A stretch of DNA of 64,000 nucleotides from Methylobacter sp. (GTDB lineage Bacteria; Pseudomonadota; Gammaproteobacteria; Methylococcales; Methylomonadaceae): contig NZ_JAUXVR010000009.1 in NCBI RefSeq assembly GCF_030680395.1, forward strand, positions 165,931 to 229,930, read 5' to 3'. This document shows, piece by piece, positions 36,457-45,272 of this stretch. Numbering within the stretch: position 1 is the first letter of the stretch; each line of letters opens with the position of its first letter. Made by a program: the position numbers and the translations under genes. The notes beneath the pieces were generated by a model that worked only from the letters and a program-made list of their open reading frames with translations, made no database searches and had not been told where the DNA came from.

Positions 36457-36552
36457 TCAAGGCGTTTTCTTTATACAAGAACGCAGCTTATGCGTAGCTG
36501 ATCGACGTTCTTCATATTTTTCAAAAATATTAAGATAATTTATCTTGGACAT
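36457..36552 (-). pseudogene. Relic of a Cache-sensor gene N-terminus
   Basis: A 31-codon frame begins MSKINYLNIFEKYEERRS. It corresponds to the start of the intact sensor at 31983-32951 (MSKMSHINVIEKYEEHRV) and then stops. The stop lies one base before the GAF gene start, so the remnant may now act as a coupled leader peptide. Flanking sequence up to the sigma-54 promoter is also similar to that of the intact copy. Confidence 0.75.
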
Positions 36553-36832
36553 AACCAGAATACCTGAGAATTAATAATGACTATCCAATGTATAAGCAGA
36601 TTCTATGCCGGATTGGAGAAATGGTCCGGATGGCTGAAACGAGCACTCCATGCGATGCTCTGCACGCGGCATAATCCACAGGGATGTGGTGAAAGCTTCC
36701 GCTCTCCGGCAACGCAGGAGCAATTACCGAGGAGCGAATATCTACCCATGCCATCGTAAGCGCCTAATTTTGGTGCGGCCACTTCTATAATGCACATCAA
36801 GAGAACTTAATTGGTGCGGCACATAGCAGGAT

Positions 36833-36849
36833 TGCACTCATTCGATGCG
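36833..36849 (+). promoter_or_regulatory. NtrC-like site upstream of the chemoreceptor promoter
   Basis: TGCACT-CATTC-GATGCG keeps the two half-sites and five-base spacer of an NtrC palindrome with three mismatches to consensus. It is about 100 bases before the -24/-12 promoter, the same placement as at the EAL and nrtA promoters. Confidence 0.5.
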
Positions 36850-36947
36850 TTATTTTCAGAAACTCAACTATCCTTGCCACCCAAAAGACAATTGATAACT
36901 AATTGTAATTATTAAAAAATATCCGTATAAAAAACAATATGACCATT

Positions 36948-36963
36948 TTGGCACAACGCTTGC
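36948..36963 (+). promoter_or_regulatory. Sigma-54 promoter, chemoreceptor leader
   Basis: TTGGCACAACGCTTGC matches the -24/-12 consensus with correct ten-base spacing. It differs from the EAL promoter by one base. Confidence 0.85.
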
Positions 36964-36979
36964 GTTAAACACTATAGAA

Positions 36980-37088
36980 GCCCCAATAGCGGGGCACTAA
37001 AAATCCTGGTTTAACGGCGAACCATGCTGACAAAGGCGTCAACAGACTGAATGCATGCATGGCATTTAGCTTGGGGGCGTTTTTTTTT
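36980..37088 (+). ncRNA. ANTAR-type antitermination leader, chemoreceptor gene
   Basis: Hairpin 1 is GCCCC-AATAGC-GGGGC (36980-36995); its loop has A at position 4 in place of G. Hairpin 2 is GGTTT-AACGGC-GAACC (37008-37023) and follows the A1/G4 rule. The terminator has an outer stem CGTC/GGCG and inner CTGAATGC/GCATTTAG, followed by nine T ending at 37088. The chemoreceptor ATG is 266 bases further on, and that gap holds no gene. Confidence 0.8.
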
Positions 37089-37353
37089 GTCCATTTAAGG
37101 GCAAAAACCTGACATGAATTAATAAACGGACGCGCCTTATATAGGCTGTTACTGTTAAACAGCCATGATTTTGAACGTTCGCAGCAATTTAAGCATCCGT
37201 TACATTTTAGGCGTCAATACCTCCTGAGATTTAACATAGCCGGCGCATAACAATCGTAACAGCCTTATGACCGGCCGGCCGGAATATGGATCTAATCGAA
37301 ACATTGACTATTTAACAATCCCAATCATAAATATAGAAACAGGAGATTGCATC

Positions 37354-39594
37354 ATGCTAAATAACTTGAAAGACTTTGGACAGTTAACGATCAAAATGCG
37401 TTTTACGATAATTGTCAGCACTTTGGTCATCGGTTTTTCGCTGTTCGGCTTTGCAACATTCAAGGCCATGAATACCGTTAATGTTAATGGCCCCATTTAC
37501 CAACGCATTGTCCAGAGTAAAGATATTATTGCCGATGTTCTGCCGCCGCCTGAATATATCATCGAATCTTATCTGGTGGCGCTGCAATTAAGCCAAGCCG
37601 TCGACCCTGCCGAAATCAGCGCATTAGTAACACGTTTCCGAACACTAAAAACGGAATTCGAGTCCCGTCATCATTATTGGTCGGAGCAGTCTTTGGAGCA
37701 GGAACTTCAGGTTTCTTTACTTGACCGCTCTTACCGGGCGGCGCAAACCTTTTATAACGAAGCCGGTCAGCATTTTCTGCCGAGCATCCAGGCGGGCGAC
37801 CGCGACGGTTCATCGGCAAGTCTGGTGCAAATGCGCCGCGCTTATGAAGACCATCGCGGCGCCATTGATGACGTAGTGAAACATACAACAGCCCGCAACA
37901 TAGAAGATGAATCACAGGCACGAAATACAATACAGGAGTACAAAATCTTCCTGGCCGGTATTTTCGTATTCAGTGTTGCTATGGCCATAGTATTGACCGT
38001 ATTGATCAGTCGCGGCATTTTACGCTCACTCAAAACCGCCCAACAGATAGGAGCAGCGATCGCCGCCGGCAACCTGAATTCCAACATTGATATCCATCAA
38101 AAAGATGAGATAGGAGACCTGTTACGCTCCATGAAAGCCATACAGGATCCTATCAACACCTTCGTTACCGACCTGGACAATATGGCGCAAAAGCATTCTG
38201 AAGGCTGGGTCAAAGAACAGCTCGATGCTTCAAAGTTTTCCGGTATTTATGGCAAAATGGCGCACGAAGTTAATGAGTTGATTCAATCGCGCATCGCTAT
38301 AAACAGAAGGCTGATCAGTATCGTCAACCAGTATGCAAAAGGTGACTTTTCTATTGATATGGATATTCTGCCGGGCGAAACAATTGCCATTACCAATATT
38401 ATGGACAATGCAAAAAAGACCTTCCTGGCAGTTAACAACGAAATCAAGATACTCATAGAAGCCGGCGCTCAAGGCGATTTCTCAAAGCGTAGCGATCCGG
38501 ATAAATTTGAGTTCATGTTCAAAGGCATTTTGACTAATCTCAATAACCTGATGGAAACCTGCGATGTCGGCTTCAACGATGTGCTGCATGTCGCTGATGC
38601 CTTGGCTCAAGGTGACTTAACCCAAACTATCGACAAAGACTATCCAGGCACTTTTGGTGAAGTGATTGTCGGCATGAATAGTATTGTAGAAAACCTCAAA
38701 GGCCTGGTAAGTAACATCAAAGACTCCACCGACAGCATTAGCACAGCCTCCAAAGAAATCGCCGCAGGCAACAATGACTTGTCTCATCGCACCGAGGAGC
38801 AAGCCGCCAGCCTGGAACAAACCGCCGCCAGCATGGAAGAACTGACCTCCGCCGTACAGCATAATGCCACCAACGCCCAACAGGCCAACCGGCTCGCCGT
38901 CGACGCCTCCGACATCGCGGGCAAAGGCGTAGAAGTGGTCGGCCAAGTCGTCGTAACCATGAATGAAATCAATGAATCCTCACGTAAAATCGGGGACATT
39001 ATCTCGGTGATCGATGACATCGCTTTTCAGACCAATATTCTTGCCCTCAACGCTGCGGTAGAAGCCGCCCGTGCAGGGGAACAGGGCCGGGGCTTTGCCG
39101 TGGTCGCCGTGGAAGTGCGCAATCTTGCGCAACGCGCCGCGACGGCCGCAGGGGAAATCAAACACCTGATTCATGATTCGGTGGACAAAGTATCGGGAGG
39201 CAGCAAATTGGTTGCCCAAGCGGGACTGACGATGGAAGAAATCGTCGCCTCCGTCCGCGGCGTTACCGACATGATGGCCGAAATCACCGCCGCCTCCGCA
39301 GAACAAAGCTCCGGCATTGAGCAGGTTAATCAAGCCATTGCTCAAATGGATGACGTAACCCAACAAAATGCCGCCCTGGTAGAACAAGCCGCAGCGGCAG
39401 CGGAATCGCTGGAAGAACAAGCGCAAAACCTGGTGATCACCGTGAGCAGCTTTACAGTGGCTGGTAGCTCAGGTAATTCAAACAGCTATTTTCATATGCC
39501 GGCCGCGAAAAAAGAAACAACACGATCCGCAACAAACGCCGTTAAGAAGTTACAGTTACAACTTGCTGATAATGATGATTGGGATGAGTTTTAA
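37354..39594 (+). CDS. Methyl-accepting chemotaxis protein, HAMP-rich, with CheR-tether end
   Basis: The ATG at 37354 has AGGAG eight bases upstream and gives 746 residues. The first membrane helix (about 16-38) and second (about 204-226) enclose a periplasmic four-helix-bundle sensor with the [13 protein letters not shown] element. A HAMP domain and further HAMP-like segments extend to about residue 440. The signalling tip has the conserved [20 protein letters not shown]. The C-terminal DNDDWDEF matches the xWxxF pentapeptide that tethers CheR/CheB. The stimulus is unknown. The sigma-54/ANTAR leader suggests a nitrogen-related attractant, which is inference. Confidence 0.92.
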   Translation: MLNNLKDFGQLTIKMRFTIIVSTLVIGFSLFGFATFKAMNTVNVNGPIYQRIVQSKDIIADVLPPPEYIIESYLVALQLSQAVDPAEISALVTRFRTLKTEFESRHHYWSEQSLEQELQVSLLDRSYRAAQTFYNEAGQHFLPSIQAGDRDGSSASLVQMRRAYEDHRGAIDDVVKHTTARNIEDESQARNTIQEYKIFLAGIFVFSVAMAIVLTVLISRGILRSLKTAQQIGAAIAAGNLNSNIDIHQKDEIGDLLRSMKAIQDPINTFVTDLDNMAQKHSEGWVKEQLDASKFSGIYGKMAHEVNELIQSRIAINRRLISIVNQYAKGDFSIDMDILPGETIAITNIMDNAKKTFLAVNNEIKILIEAGAQGDFSKRSDPDKFEFMFKGILTNLNNLMETCDVGFNDVLHVADALAQGDLTQTIDKDYPGTFGEVIVGMNSIVENLKGLVSNIKDSTDSISTASKEIAAGNNDLSHRTEEQAASLEQTAASMEELTSAVQHNATNAQQANRLAVDASDIAGKGVEVVGQVVVTMNEINESSRKIGDIISVIDDIAFQTNILALNAAVEAARAGEQGRGFAVVAVEVRNLAQRAATAAGEIKHLIHDSVDKVSGGSKLVAQAGLTMEEIVASVRGVTDMMAEITAASAEQSSGIEQVNQAIAQMDDVTQQNAALVEQAAAAAESLEEQAQNLVITVSSFTVAGSSGNSNSYFHMPAAKKETTRSATNAVKKLQLQLADNDDWDEF

Positions 39595-39660
39595 GCCTTG
39601 CTTATTATTTGAAAATGATAAAACCGGATCTTATTTTGCGGCATATTGACCTGATAAGCC

Positions 39661-40134
39661 CTTATAAATAGGCATGCACACCACACCTGCCCTGTTATTT
39701 CCCGCCATTTCGGTTTAAGCGGGTTCCCAAGCTCCAGCTCTCGTTTTTATACACATCTCGACGTAGGCCGGAATAAGCTGGTTCGAGTGACAGCGAGAAC
39801 TGGCGTTTCCGGCAAACACTTCCCGAACTCGCCGAAAACGCCAGCTCACGCTACGCGCTGCCTTGTTATTTCCCGCCATTTCGGTTTAAGCGGATTCCCA
39901 AGCTCCAGCTCTCGTCTTTATACCCATCTCGACATAGGCCGGAATAAGGCTGTCCGTAGATACCTATAGCTATGGGGCTGATTTTTTTACGGCTTGCAAC
40001 ATTACGGCAACATTACTTTCGGCTTCAGCATGGTGTTTATTGTTTTACCGTTGTTAGCCTCAATAAGCGAGTTGTTGCTTTCAACAAAAGCGCTCGACAT
40101 CGAACTGGAAGATATGGAGGCGCATGAGTCATAG
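39661..40134 (+). pseudogene. Broken copy of the DUF2721 gene
   Basis: Bases 39661-39716 match the start of the DUF2721 gene at 35093 (CACACCTGCCCTGTTATTTC). Bases 39970-40134 match its last third (CTATGGGGCTGATTTTTT to GATATGGA). The middle has been replaced by repeats. The reading frame is lost. Confidence 0.75.
39691..39948 (+). repeat. Two direct copies of an 87-base segment inside the broken DUF2721 copy
   Basis: Copies at 39691-39777 and 39862-39948 differ at only a few positions and start within the DUF2721 remnant. They carry TTCCCAAGCTCCAGCTCTCG, a sequence also found in the hairpin at 41858. The 84 bases between them contain the inverted pair GAACTGGCGTTTCCGG / CCGAAAACGCCAGCTC. 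Confidence 0.75.
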
Positions 40135-40156
40135 TTGGTGCAAATTAACAGGTGAA

Positions 40157-40173
40157 TGCACAAAATTGATGCA
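40157..40173 (+). promoter_or_regulatory. NtrC-like site upstream of the nrtA promoter
   Basis: TGCACA-AAATT-GATGCA is a 17-base near-palindrome with two mismatches to TGCACC-N5-GGTGCA. It is about 100 bases upstream of the sigma-54 promoter. A GGTGCA half-site lies at 40137. Confidence 0.55.
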
Positions 40174-40270
40174 TTGCAGATATAAACCCATTTCACCTTA
40201 TCCTGCCCAATACACGCCATAAGCCCTTATATTCATTAACTTAAGCTCACGAAATAAGCATTTTAAAAAT

Positions 40271-40286
40271 TTGGCACAACGATTGC
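40271..40286 (+). promoter_or_regulatory. Sigma-54 promoter, nrtA leader
   Basis: TTGGCACAACGATTGC is identical over 16 bases to the EAL leader promoter. Confidence 0.87.
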
Positions 40287-40302
40287 TTTAAACAATACAG
40301 GA

Positions 40303-40414
40303 GCTCCAACGACGGGGCGCCAAAAAAATATCGGTTCAATGGCGAACCACAACAGACAAAGGCGTCTACCAGACTGAATGCATTACGTATTCCGTTAGGT
40401 GACGCTTTTTTTTT
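40303..40414 (+). ncRNA. ANTAR-type antitermination leader, nrtA operon
   Basis: Hairpin 1 is GCTCC-AACGAC-GGGGC (40303-40318). Hairpin 2 is GGTTC-AATGGC-GAACC (40333-40348). Both loops have A1 and G4. The terminator stem GCGTC/GACGC encloses a second pairing (GAATGC/GTATTC) and ends in nine T at 40406-40414, 30 bases before the nrtA ATG. NasT/NasR-type leaders before nitrate assimilation operons are well established. Confidence 0.9.
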
Positions 40415-40444
40415 GCTGATTTTTTCAAACCTGCTGAGGTCAAT

Positions 40445-41845
40445 ATGAAACAAACCGGACGATTTACTATCAAAAAACTGGTTACAGCACTGGTTGCTGT
40501 GGCTGCGGTATCAACCTTTTCCTTTGCAACCAGTGCCTACGCAGCTGAAAAGCTGGAAAAAGAAAGCTTAAAACTCGGTTTTATCAAACTGACCGATATG
40601 GCGCCCTTGGCGGTTGCCTTTGAAAAGGGCTATTTCGAAGATGAAGGCCTCTCCGTGCAAGTAGAAGCACAAGCCAACTGGAAAGTGTTATTAGACCGTG
40701 TCGTCAGCGGCGAACTGGACGGCGCGCACATGCTGGCAACCCTGCCCTTTGGTACCGCCATCGGCTATGGCACCAAAGCCGACATTATCAGCGCCTTTAC
40801 CCTGACCTTGAACGGCGATGCGATTACCGTATCTAATGATGTTTGGAATCAAATGAAGCCGCAGATTCCGGTAAAAGACGGCAAACTGGTGCATCCGGTT
40901 AAAGCGGATACCTTGAAGCCAGTGCTGGAAAAATACAAAAGTGCGGGCAAACCTTTCAATATGGCGATGACCTTTCCGGTCGGCACGCACAACATGAAAT
41001 TACGTTACTGGCTGGCGGCCGGCGGCATTAAGCCCGGTTTTTACGCACCGCCTGAAGACACTTCCGGTCAAATTGATGCCGAAGCGATGCTGTCGGTAAC
41101 GCCGCCGCCGCAAATGCCTGCCACGATGGATTCAGGCACGATTGTCGGCTACTGCGTAGGCGAACCGTGGAATCAGCAAGCGGTATTCAAAGGCATTGGC
41201 GTACCGGTAATCAGCGATTACGAACTGATGAAAAACAGCGCTGAAAAAATCTTTGGCGTGACTAAAGAATGGTCGGATAAAAACCCCAATACCCACAAAG
41301 CGGTGATAAAAGCCTTGATTCGCGCATCGATGTGGCTGGATGCTGAAAACAACAAAAATCGTAATGAAGGCGTGGAAATGTTGTCGCAAAAACAATATGT
41401 CGGCGCTGATTACGAGGTTCTTGCCAACAGCATGAACGGTACTTTTGAATATGAAAAAGGCGACAAACGCGACTTGCCCGATTTCAACGTGTTCTTCCGT
41501 CATAACGGCTCTTACCCTTATTACAGTGATGCGGTCTGGAGTCTGACTCAAATGCGCCGCTGGGGACAAATCAACGAATACAAAACCGATGCCTGGTACC
41601 TGGAAACCGCTAAAAAAGTTTATCGTCCTGATATCTACATGGCTGCGGCCAAGGCGCTGATTGCCGAAGGCAAGGCGAAAGCCAGTGATTTTCCTGCCGA
41701 CAACGAAACCGGCATTAAACCACCTAGTGCAGACTTCATTGACGGCATCAGTTTCGACGCCACCAAGCCCAATGATTACCTGACTAAGTTTCCTATCGGT
41801 CTAAAAGGTAAGCAAAAAGTGGTCGGCGGCAAGATTGTCGAATAA
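40445..41845 (+). CDS. nrtA: Nitrate/cyanate-type ABC transporter solute-binding protein
   Basis: This 466-residue NrtA/CmpA-family periplasmic binding protein has a signal peptide ending in ATSAYA (about residue 33). Family motifs include LKLGFIKLTDMAPLAVAFEKGYFEDEGL, HMLATLPFGTAIGYG and VGTHNMKLRYWLAAGG. It should bind nitrate or nitrite; cyanate is possible because cyanase is encoded in the same locus. It is the first gene behind the leader RNA, and a strong hairpin (41858-41887) follows it. That hairpin would favour high expression of the binding protein relative to the rest of the transporter. Confidence 0.92.
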   Translation: MKQTGRFTIKKLVTALVAVAAVSTFSFATSAYAAEKLEKESLKLGFIKLTDMAPLAVAFEKGYFEDEGLSVQVEAQANWKVLLDRVVSGELDGAHMLATLPFGTAIGYGTKADIISAFTLTLNGDAITVSNDVWNQMKPQIPVKDGKLVHPVKADTLKPVLEKYKSAGKPFNMAMTFPVGTHNMKLRYWLAAGGIKPGFYAPPEDTSGQIDAEAMLSVTPPPQMPATMDSGTIVGYCVGEPWNQQAVFKGIGVPVISDYELMKNSAEKIFGVTKEWSDKNPNTHKAVIKALIRASMWLDAENNKNRNEGVEMLSQKQYVGADYEVLANSMNGTFEYEKGDKRDLPDFNVFFRHNGSYPYYSDAVWSLTQMRRWGQINEYKTDAWYLETAKKVYRPDIYMAAAKALIAEGKAKASDFPADNETGIKPPSADFIDGISFDATKPNDYLTKFPIGLKGKQKVVGGKIVE

Positions 41846-41857
41846 TCGCTAGATTCG

Positions 41858-41887
41858 CCGGTTCCCAAGCTCCGGCTTGGGAACCGG
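41858..41887 (+). terminator. Strong hairpin between nrtA and the rest of the operon
   Basis: CCGGTTCCCAAGC / GCTTGGGAACCGG forms a 13-base perfect stem with a four-base loop. There is no T-run behind it, so it is more likely a 3'-end stabiliser or attenuator of the nrtA message than a full terminator. Confidence 0.6.
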
Positions 41888-41920
41888 CCCGAGGTAAATG
41901 TATTTAGGGGAAAGTTAAAC

Positions 41921-42274
41921 ATGACAACGCCAAGAATATTAAACAGCATCGCATTTTTTCAACCGACTGATGACGGTGAACCAATACGTTCGGTTGTAAC
42001 CCAATCTAAAGATGCTGTGGTAGTGGCTTGGTATATTCAACAGGGACAGCAAATTCCCCTGCATGTTCATCCTCAGGGACAGGATACCTGGACCGTATTA
42101 ACCGGCAAAGGCCACTATTATCTGGACAATAATGGAACTACCAAACCGATTATGGCAGGCGATGTCGTCGTCGCCCATACCGGTGAAGTCCATGGGGTAT
42201 TTAACGATAACCCCGAACCGTTGGCGTTTATTTCGGTTGTCTCGCCTGCTGACGCCGGATATCAACCTATTTAA
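41921..42274 (+). CDS. Small cupin-domain protein
   Basis: This 117-residue single cupin has metal-binding histidines in IPLHVHPQGQDTWTV (residues about 45-59) and HTGEVHGVFND (about 86-96). Its position inside the nitrate transporter operon, between the binding protein and the permease, is unusual. It may sense or process a small nitrogen compound. Function unknown. Confidence 0.8.
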   Translation: MTTPRILNSIAFFQPTDDGEPIRSVVTQSKDAVVVAWYIQQGQQIPLHVHPQGQDTWTVLTGKGHYYLDNNGTTKPIMAGDVVVAHTGEVHGVFNDNPEPLAFISVVSPADAGYQPI

Positions 42275-42339
42275 CAAAGCAACGATGCGTAAAACAAATG
42301 CACCCATTATTACAGTCGGTGAAAATTTAGGAGCCAAGC

Positions 42340-43356
42340 ATGTACAATAAAATCATCAAATTTCTTAATATAACCGGGCTAACCTGGTTTGTTCCTTTCG
42401 TAAAAATAGCCGCCGGAGAAAATGCCTCGCTGCAAATCCGGCAACTTTGGCTGATTATGGGCGTGCCCATACTCGCTTTTATGATCTTCCTGGGACTTTG
42501 GAGCTTCTCCGCATCCAAGATCAACACCAGCTTGGGCGCCATCCCCGGCCCAATCGCGGTATGGCACGAAGCAGCCGGATTATTGGACGATCATTTCGCC
42601 GAACGGGCTAAAGAGTCCGAATATTACCAACGCCAGCAAGCCCGTAATGATCAGAAACACGCTGAAGATCCGGCTGCTGAAATCAAAACCCGCCCCTATA
42701 ACGGCCAAGCCACCTATATGGATAAGATTTTCACCAGCCTTTACACAGTCTTTGCAGGCTTTGTGATTGCCACGCTGATCGCCATACCGCTTGGCCTGTT
42801 CTGCGGCATGAGTCCGATCTTTAACTCGGCCATCAACCCGCTGGTGCAGATTTTTAAGCCGGTATCGCCATTAGCCTGGCTGCCCATCGTCACGTTGGTG
42901 GTCAGTGCCGTCTATGCAGCCGGCGATGATGCCTGGTTTGAAAAATCCTTTCTGACTTCCGCAATTACCGTCACGCTGTGTTCGCTGTGGCCGACCCTTA
43001 TCAATACCGCCGTCGGCGTGTCATCGATAGATAAGGATCTGATCAATGTCGGCAAAGTATTGCGTCTTAACTGGAGCACCCAAATCAAGAAAATCATCTT
43101 GCCGTCCGCATTGCCTTACATTTTCACAGGCATGCGTCTATCCTTGGGCGTAGGCTGGATGGTGTTAATCGCTGCGGAAATGTTGGCGCAAAATCCGGGG
43201 TTGGGCAAATTCGTCTGGGATGAGTTCCAGAACGGCAGTTCCAACTCCTTGGGCCGGATCATGGTCGCGGTATTTACCATCGGACTGATCGGCTTTGCAT
43301 TGGACCGCATCATGCAGTCCTTACAAAACATATTCTCTTTCGGTAGAGCGATTTAA
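42340..43356 (+). CDS. nrtB: Nitrate ABC transporter permease
   Basis: This 338-residue permease has five or six helices and the EAA-type loop LPYIFTGMRLSLGVGWMVLIAAEML near residues 254-278, typical of the NrtB/SsuC/TauC group. It is longer than most NrtB proteins. The extra sequence is an N-terminal helix pair with a charged loop (residues about 85-125) before the transport domain. It forms the membrane channel for the adjacent binding protein and fused ATPase. Confidence 0.92.
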   Translation: MYNKIIKFLNITGLTWFVPFVKIAAGENASLQIRQLWLIMGVPILAFMIFLGLWSFSASKINTSLGAIPGPIAVWHEAAGLLDDHFAERAKESEYYQRQQARNDQKHAEDPAAEIKTRPYNGQATYMDKIFTSLYTVFAGFVIATLIAIPLGLFCGMSPIFNSAINPLVQIFKPVSPLAWLPIVTLVVSAVYAAGDDAWFEKSFLTSAITVTLCSLWPTLINTAVGVSSIDKDLINVGKVLRLNWSTQIKKIILPSALPYIFTGMRLSLGVGWMVLIAAEMLAQNPGLGKFVWDEFQNGSSNSLGRIMVAVFTIGLIGFALDRIMQSLQNIFSFGRAI

Positions 43357-43368
43357 TCAGGAGCCGTG

Positions 43369-45210
43369 ATGTCCGTCGTAAATCTTAACATTGTGAACAC
43401 GCGCACGCAGAACAAGTCGCCTGCGCCATCGAATGACGCCCATCAGCCTTTACTGGAATTAAAAGCTGTCTGCAAAAGCTATGGCGCGACATCCATACTC
43501 AACAACATCAACCTGAGCATTAAAGAAGGCGAGTTTATCGCTATCGTCGGCTTTTCCGGCAGCGGCAAAACCACGCTGATTTCAACCATTGCCGGGTTAA
43601 TCCAGGCCGATAGCGGCGAGGTGCTAAAACAAGGCCAACCGATTACCGAACCGGGACCGGATCGCGGCGTAGTGTTTCAAAACTACTCTTTGATGCCGTG
43701 GCTGACCGTGTTTGAAAACGTGGCATTGGCGGTGGATGAAATTTTTAAGGACTGGCCTGCCGAACAACGCAGAGCGCATACCGAAAAATACGTCAGGATG
43801 GTTAATCTCGGCGCGGCCATGGATAAAAAACCCGCCGAACTTTCCGGCGGCATGCGCCAACGGGTCAATGTCGCCAGAGCCTTGGCCGCCAATCCCGATA
43901 TTTTGCTGCTCGACGAACCGCTCAGCGCACTGGATGCGTTGACGCGCGGCAACTTGCAGGATGAGATTTTGCAAATCTGGGCGCAGGAAAAGAAAACCGT
44001 CATTCTGATTACCAACGATGTCGATGAAGCGATTTACATGGCGGATCGGGTTATCCCGCTTAATCCCGGCCCCGATGCGACCTTCGGCCCGGATTTTCAT
44101 ATCAATATCGAACGCCCCAGAGACCGGACGGCATTAAACCATAACGCCGAGTTTAAAAGATTACGCGCCGAAATAACCCGTTACTTGATGGATATCGGCA
44201 TCGAAAAAAATCTGGGCTCAAGCGCTGATAAAATCGTCCTCCCTAATGTTAAACCCAATACCAGTAATGACTGGGATCGTGAGCGTCCTGCCGTTGCCGC
44301 GCCTGCTCCCGACAGTCTTACGGCATACACACCATCCCTGGCAATTGCCGAGACTGCTCCCGGCAGTCTTACGGCATACACACCATCCCTGGCGATAAAA
44401 CCGGCGCAGGATGATTTAGCCCGTCCCCGTTACGTGGAATTTTCACAGCTGTCTAAAATCTACCCGACCCCCGACGGCAACAGCACGGTTAAAGTCGTGG
44501 ACGGCTTCGACCTGAAAATGAAAAAAGGCGAATTCATCTCGATCATCGGCCATTCCGGCTGCGGTAAATCGACAGTGTTATCGATGACCGCCGGTCTAAA
44601 CAGCGTATCAGAAGGCGTTATTATTTTAGATAACAAGGAAGTTTCCAGCGCCGGACCTGATCGCGGCGTGGTGTTCCAGGCGCCCAGCCTGTTTCCCTGG
44701 TTGACCGCGTTTGAAAACGTCATGCTGGGCGTTGATAAAGTCTATCCGCACGCCTCCAAATCGGAGCGTGACGACATCGTCGAATATTATCTGACCCGCG
44801 TCGGCTTGGGCGACTCACTCCGCAAAAAAGCCGGTGACATGTCCAACGGCATGCGCCAACGGGTCGGTATTGCCCGCGCCTTTGCCTTGTCGCCCAAACT
44901 GCTGTTGCTGGATGAACCGTTCGGCATGCTGGATTCCTTGACCCGTTGGGAATTGCAGGAAGTGTTGATGGAAGTCTGGGAAAGAACTCATGTCACCGCC
45001 ATTGTGGTCACCCATGATGTCGATGAAGCTATCCTGCTGGCAGATCGGGTGGTGATGATGACCAACGGCCCGCACGCCAAAATCGGCAAAATAGAAAACA
45101 TTGATTTACCTAGGCCGCGCAGTCGCAAAGCCCTCCTGGAGCATCCTGACTATTATAAATACAGGGAAAGCATATTGAGCTTTCTCACCGAGTGTGATCA
45201 TACTCATTAA
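43369..45210 (+). CDS. Fused tandem nitrate-transporter ATPase (two ABC domains)
   Basis: The protein is 613 residues from the ATG at 43369 (GGAG five bases upstream). Two complete ABC ATPase domains are joined. Domain 1 (about 25-265) has Walker A GFSGSGKTT, signature LSGGMRQRV, Walker B ILLLDEP, but Asn in the H-loop (ITNDVDEA). Domain 2 (about 345-600) has GHSGCGKST, signature MSNGMRQRV, LLLLDEP and an intact H-loop (VTHDVDEA). The linker holds a 17-residue tandem repeat (SLTAYTPSLAI). It replaces separate NrtC and NrtD subunits and has no NrtA-like regulatory domain. Confidence 0.9.
   Translation: MSVVNLNIVNTRTQNKSPAPSNDAHQPLLELKAVCKSYGATSILNNINLSIKEGEFIAIVGFSGSGKTTLISTIAGLIQADSGEVLKQGQPITEPGPDRGVVFQNYSLMPWLTVFENVALAVDEIFKDWPAEQRRAHTEKYVRMVNLGAAMDKKPAELSGGMRQRVNVARALAANPDILLLDEPLSALDALTRGNLQDEILQIWAQEKKTVILITNDVDEAIYMADRVIPLNPGPDATFGPDFHINIERPRDRTALNHNAEFKRLRAEITRYLMDIGIEKNLGSSADKIVLPNVKPNTSNDWDRERPAVAAPAPDSLTAYTPSLAIAETAPGSLTAYTPSLAIKPAQDDLARPRYVEFSQLSKIYPTPDGNSTVKVVDGFDLKMKKGEFISIIGHSGCGKSTVLSMTAGLNSVSEGVIILDNKEVSSAGPDRGVVFQAPSLFPWLTAFENVMLGVDKVYPHASKSERDDIVEYYLTRVGLGDSLRKKAGDMSNGMRQRVGIARAFALSPKLLLLDEPFGMLDSLTRWELQEVLMEVWERTHVTAIVVTHDVDEAILLADRVVMMTNGPHAKIGKIENIDLPRPRSRKALLEHPDYYKYRESILSFLTECDHTH
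44304..44398 (+). repeat. 51-base tandem duplication in the ATPase linker
   Basis: Two nearly identical copies (TGCTCCCGACAGTCTTACGG and TGCTCCCGGCAGTCTTACGG at their starts) have a period of 51 bases. They encode 17 residues of Ala/Thr/Ser/Pro-rich linker twice, in frame. Confidence 0.85.
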
Positions 45211-45272
45211 TAGCAGGACGATTCTCGAAAAACATTATCAACAATCGCGTTACTTCAATAAAAGGAGGCTTT

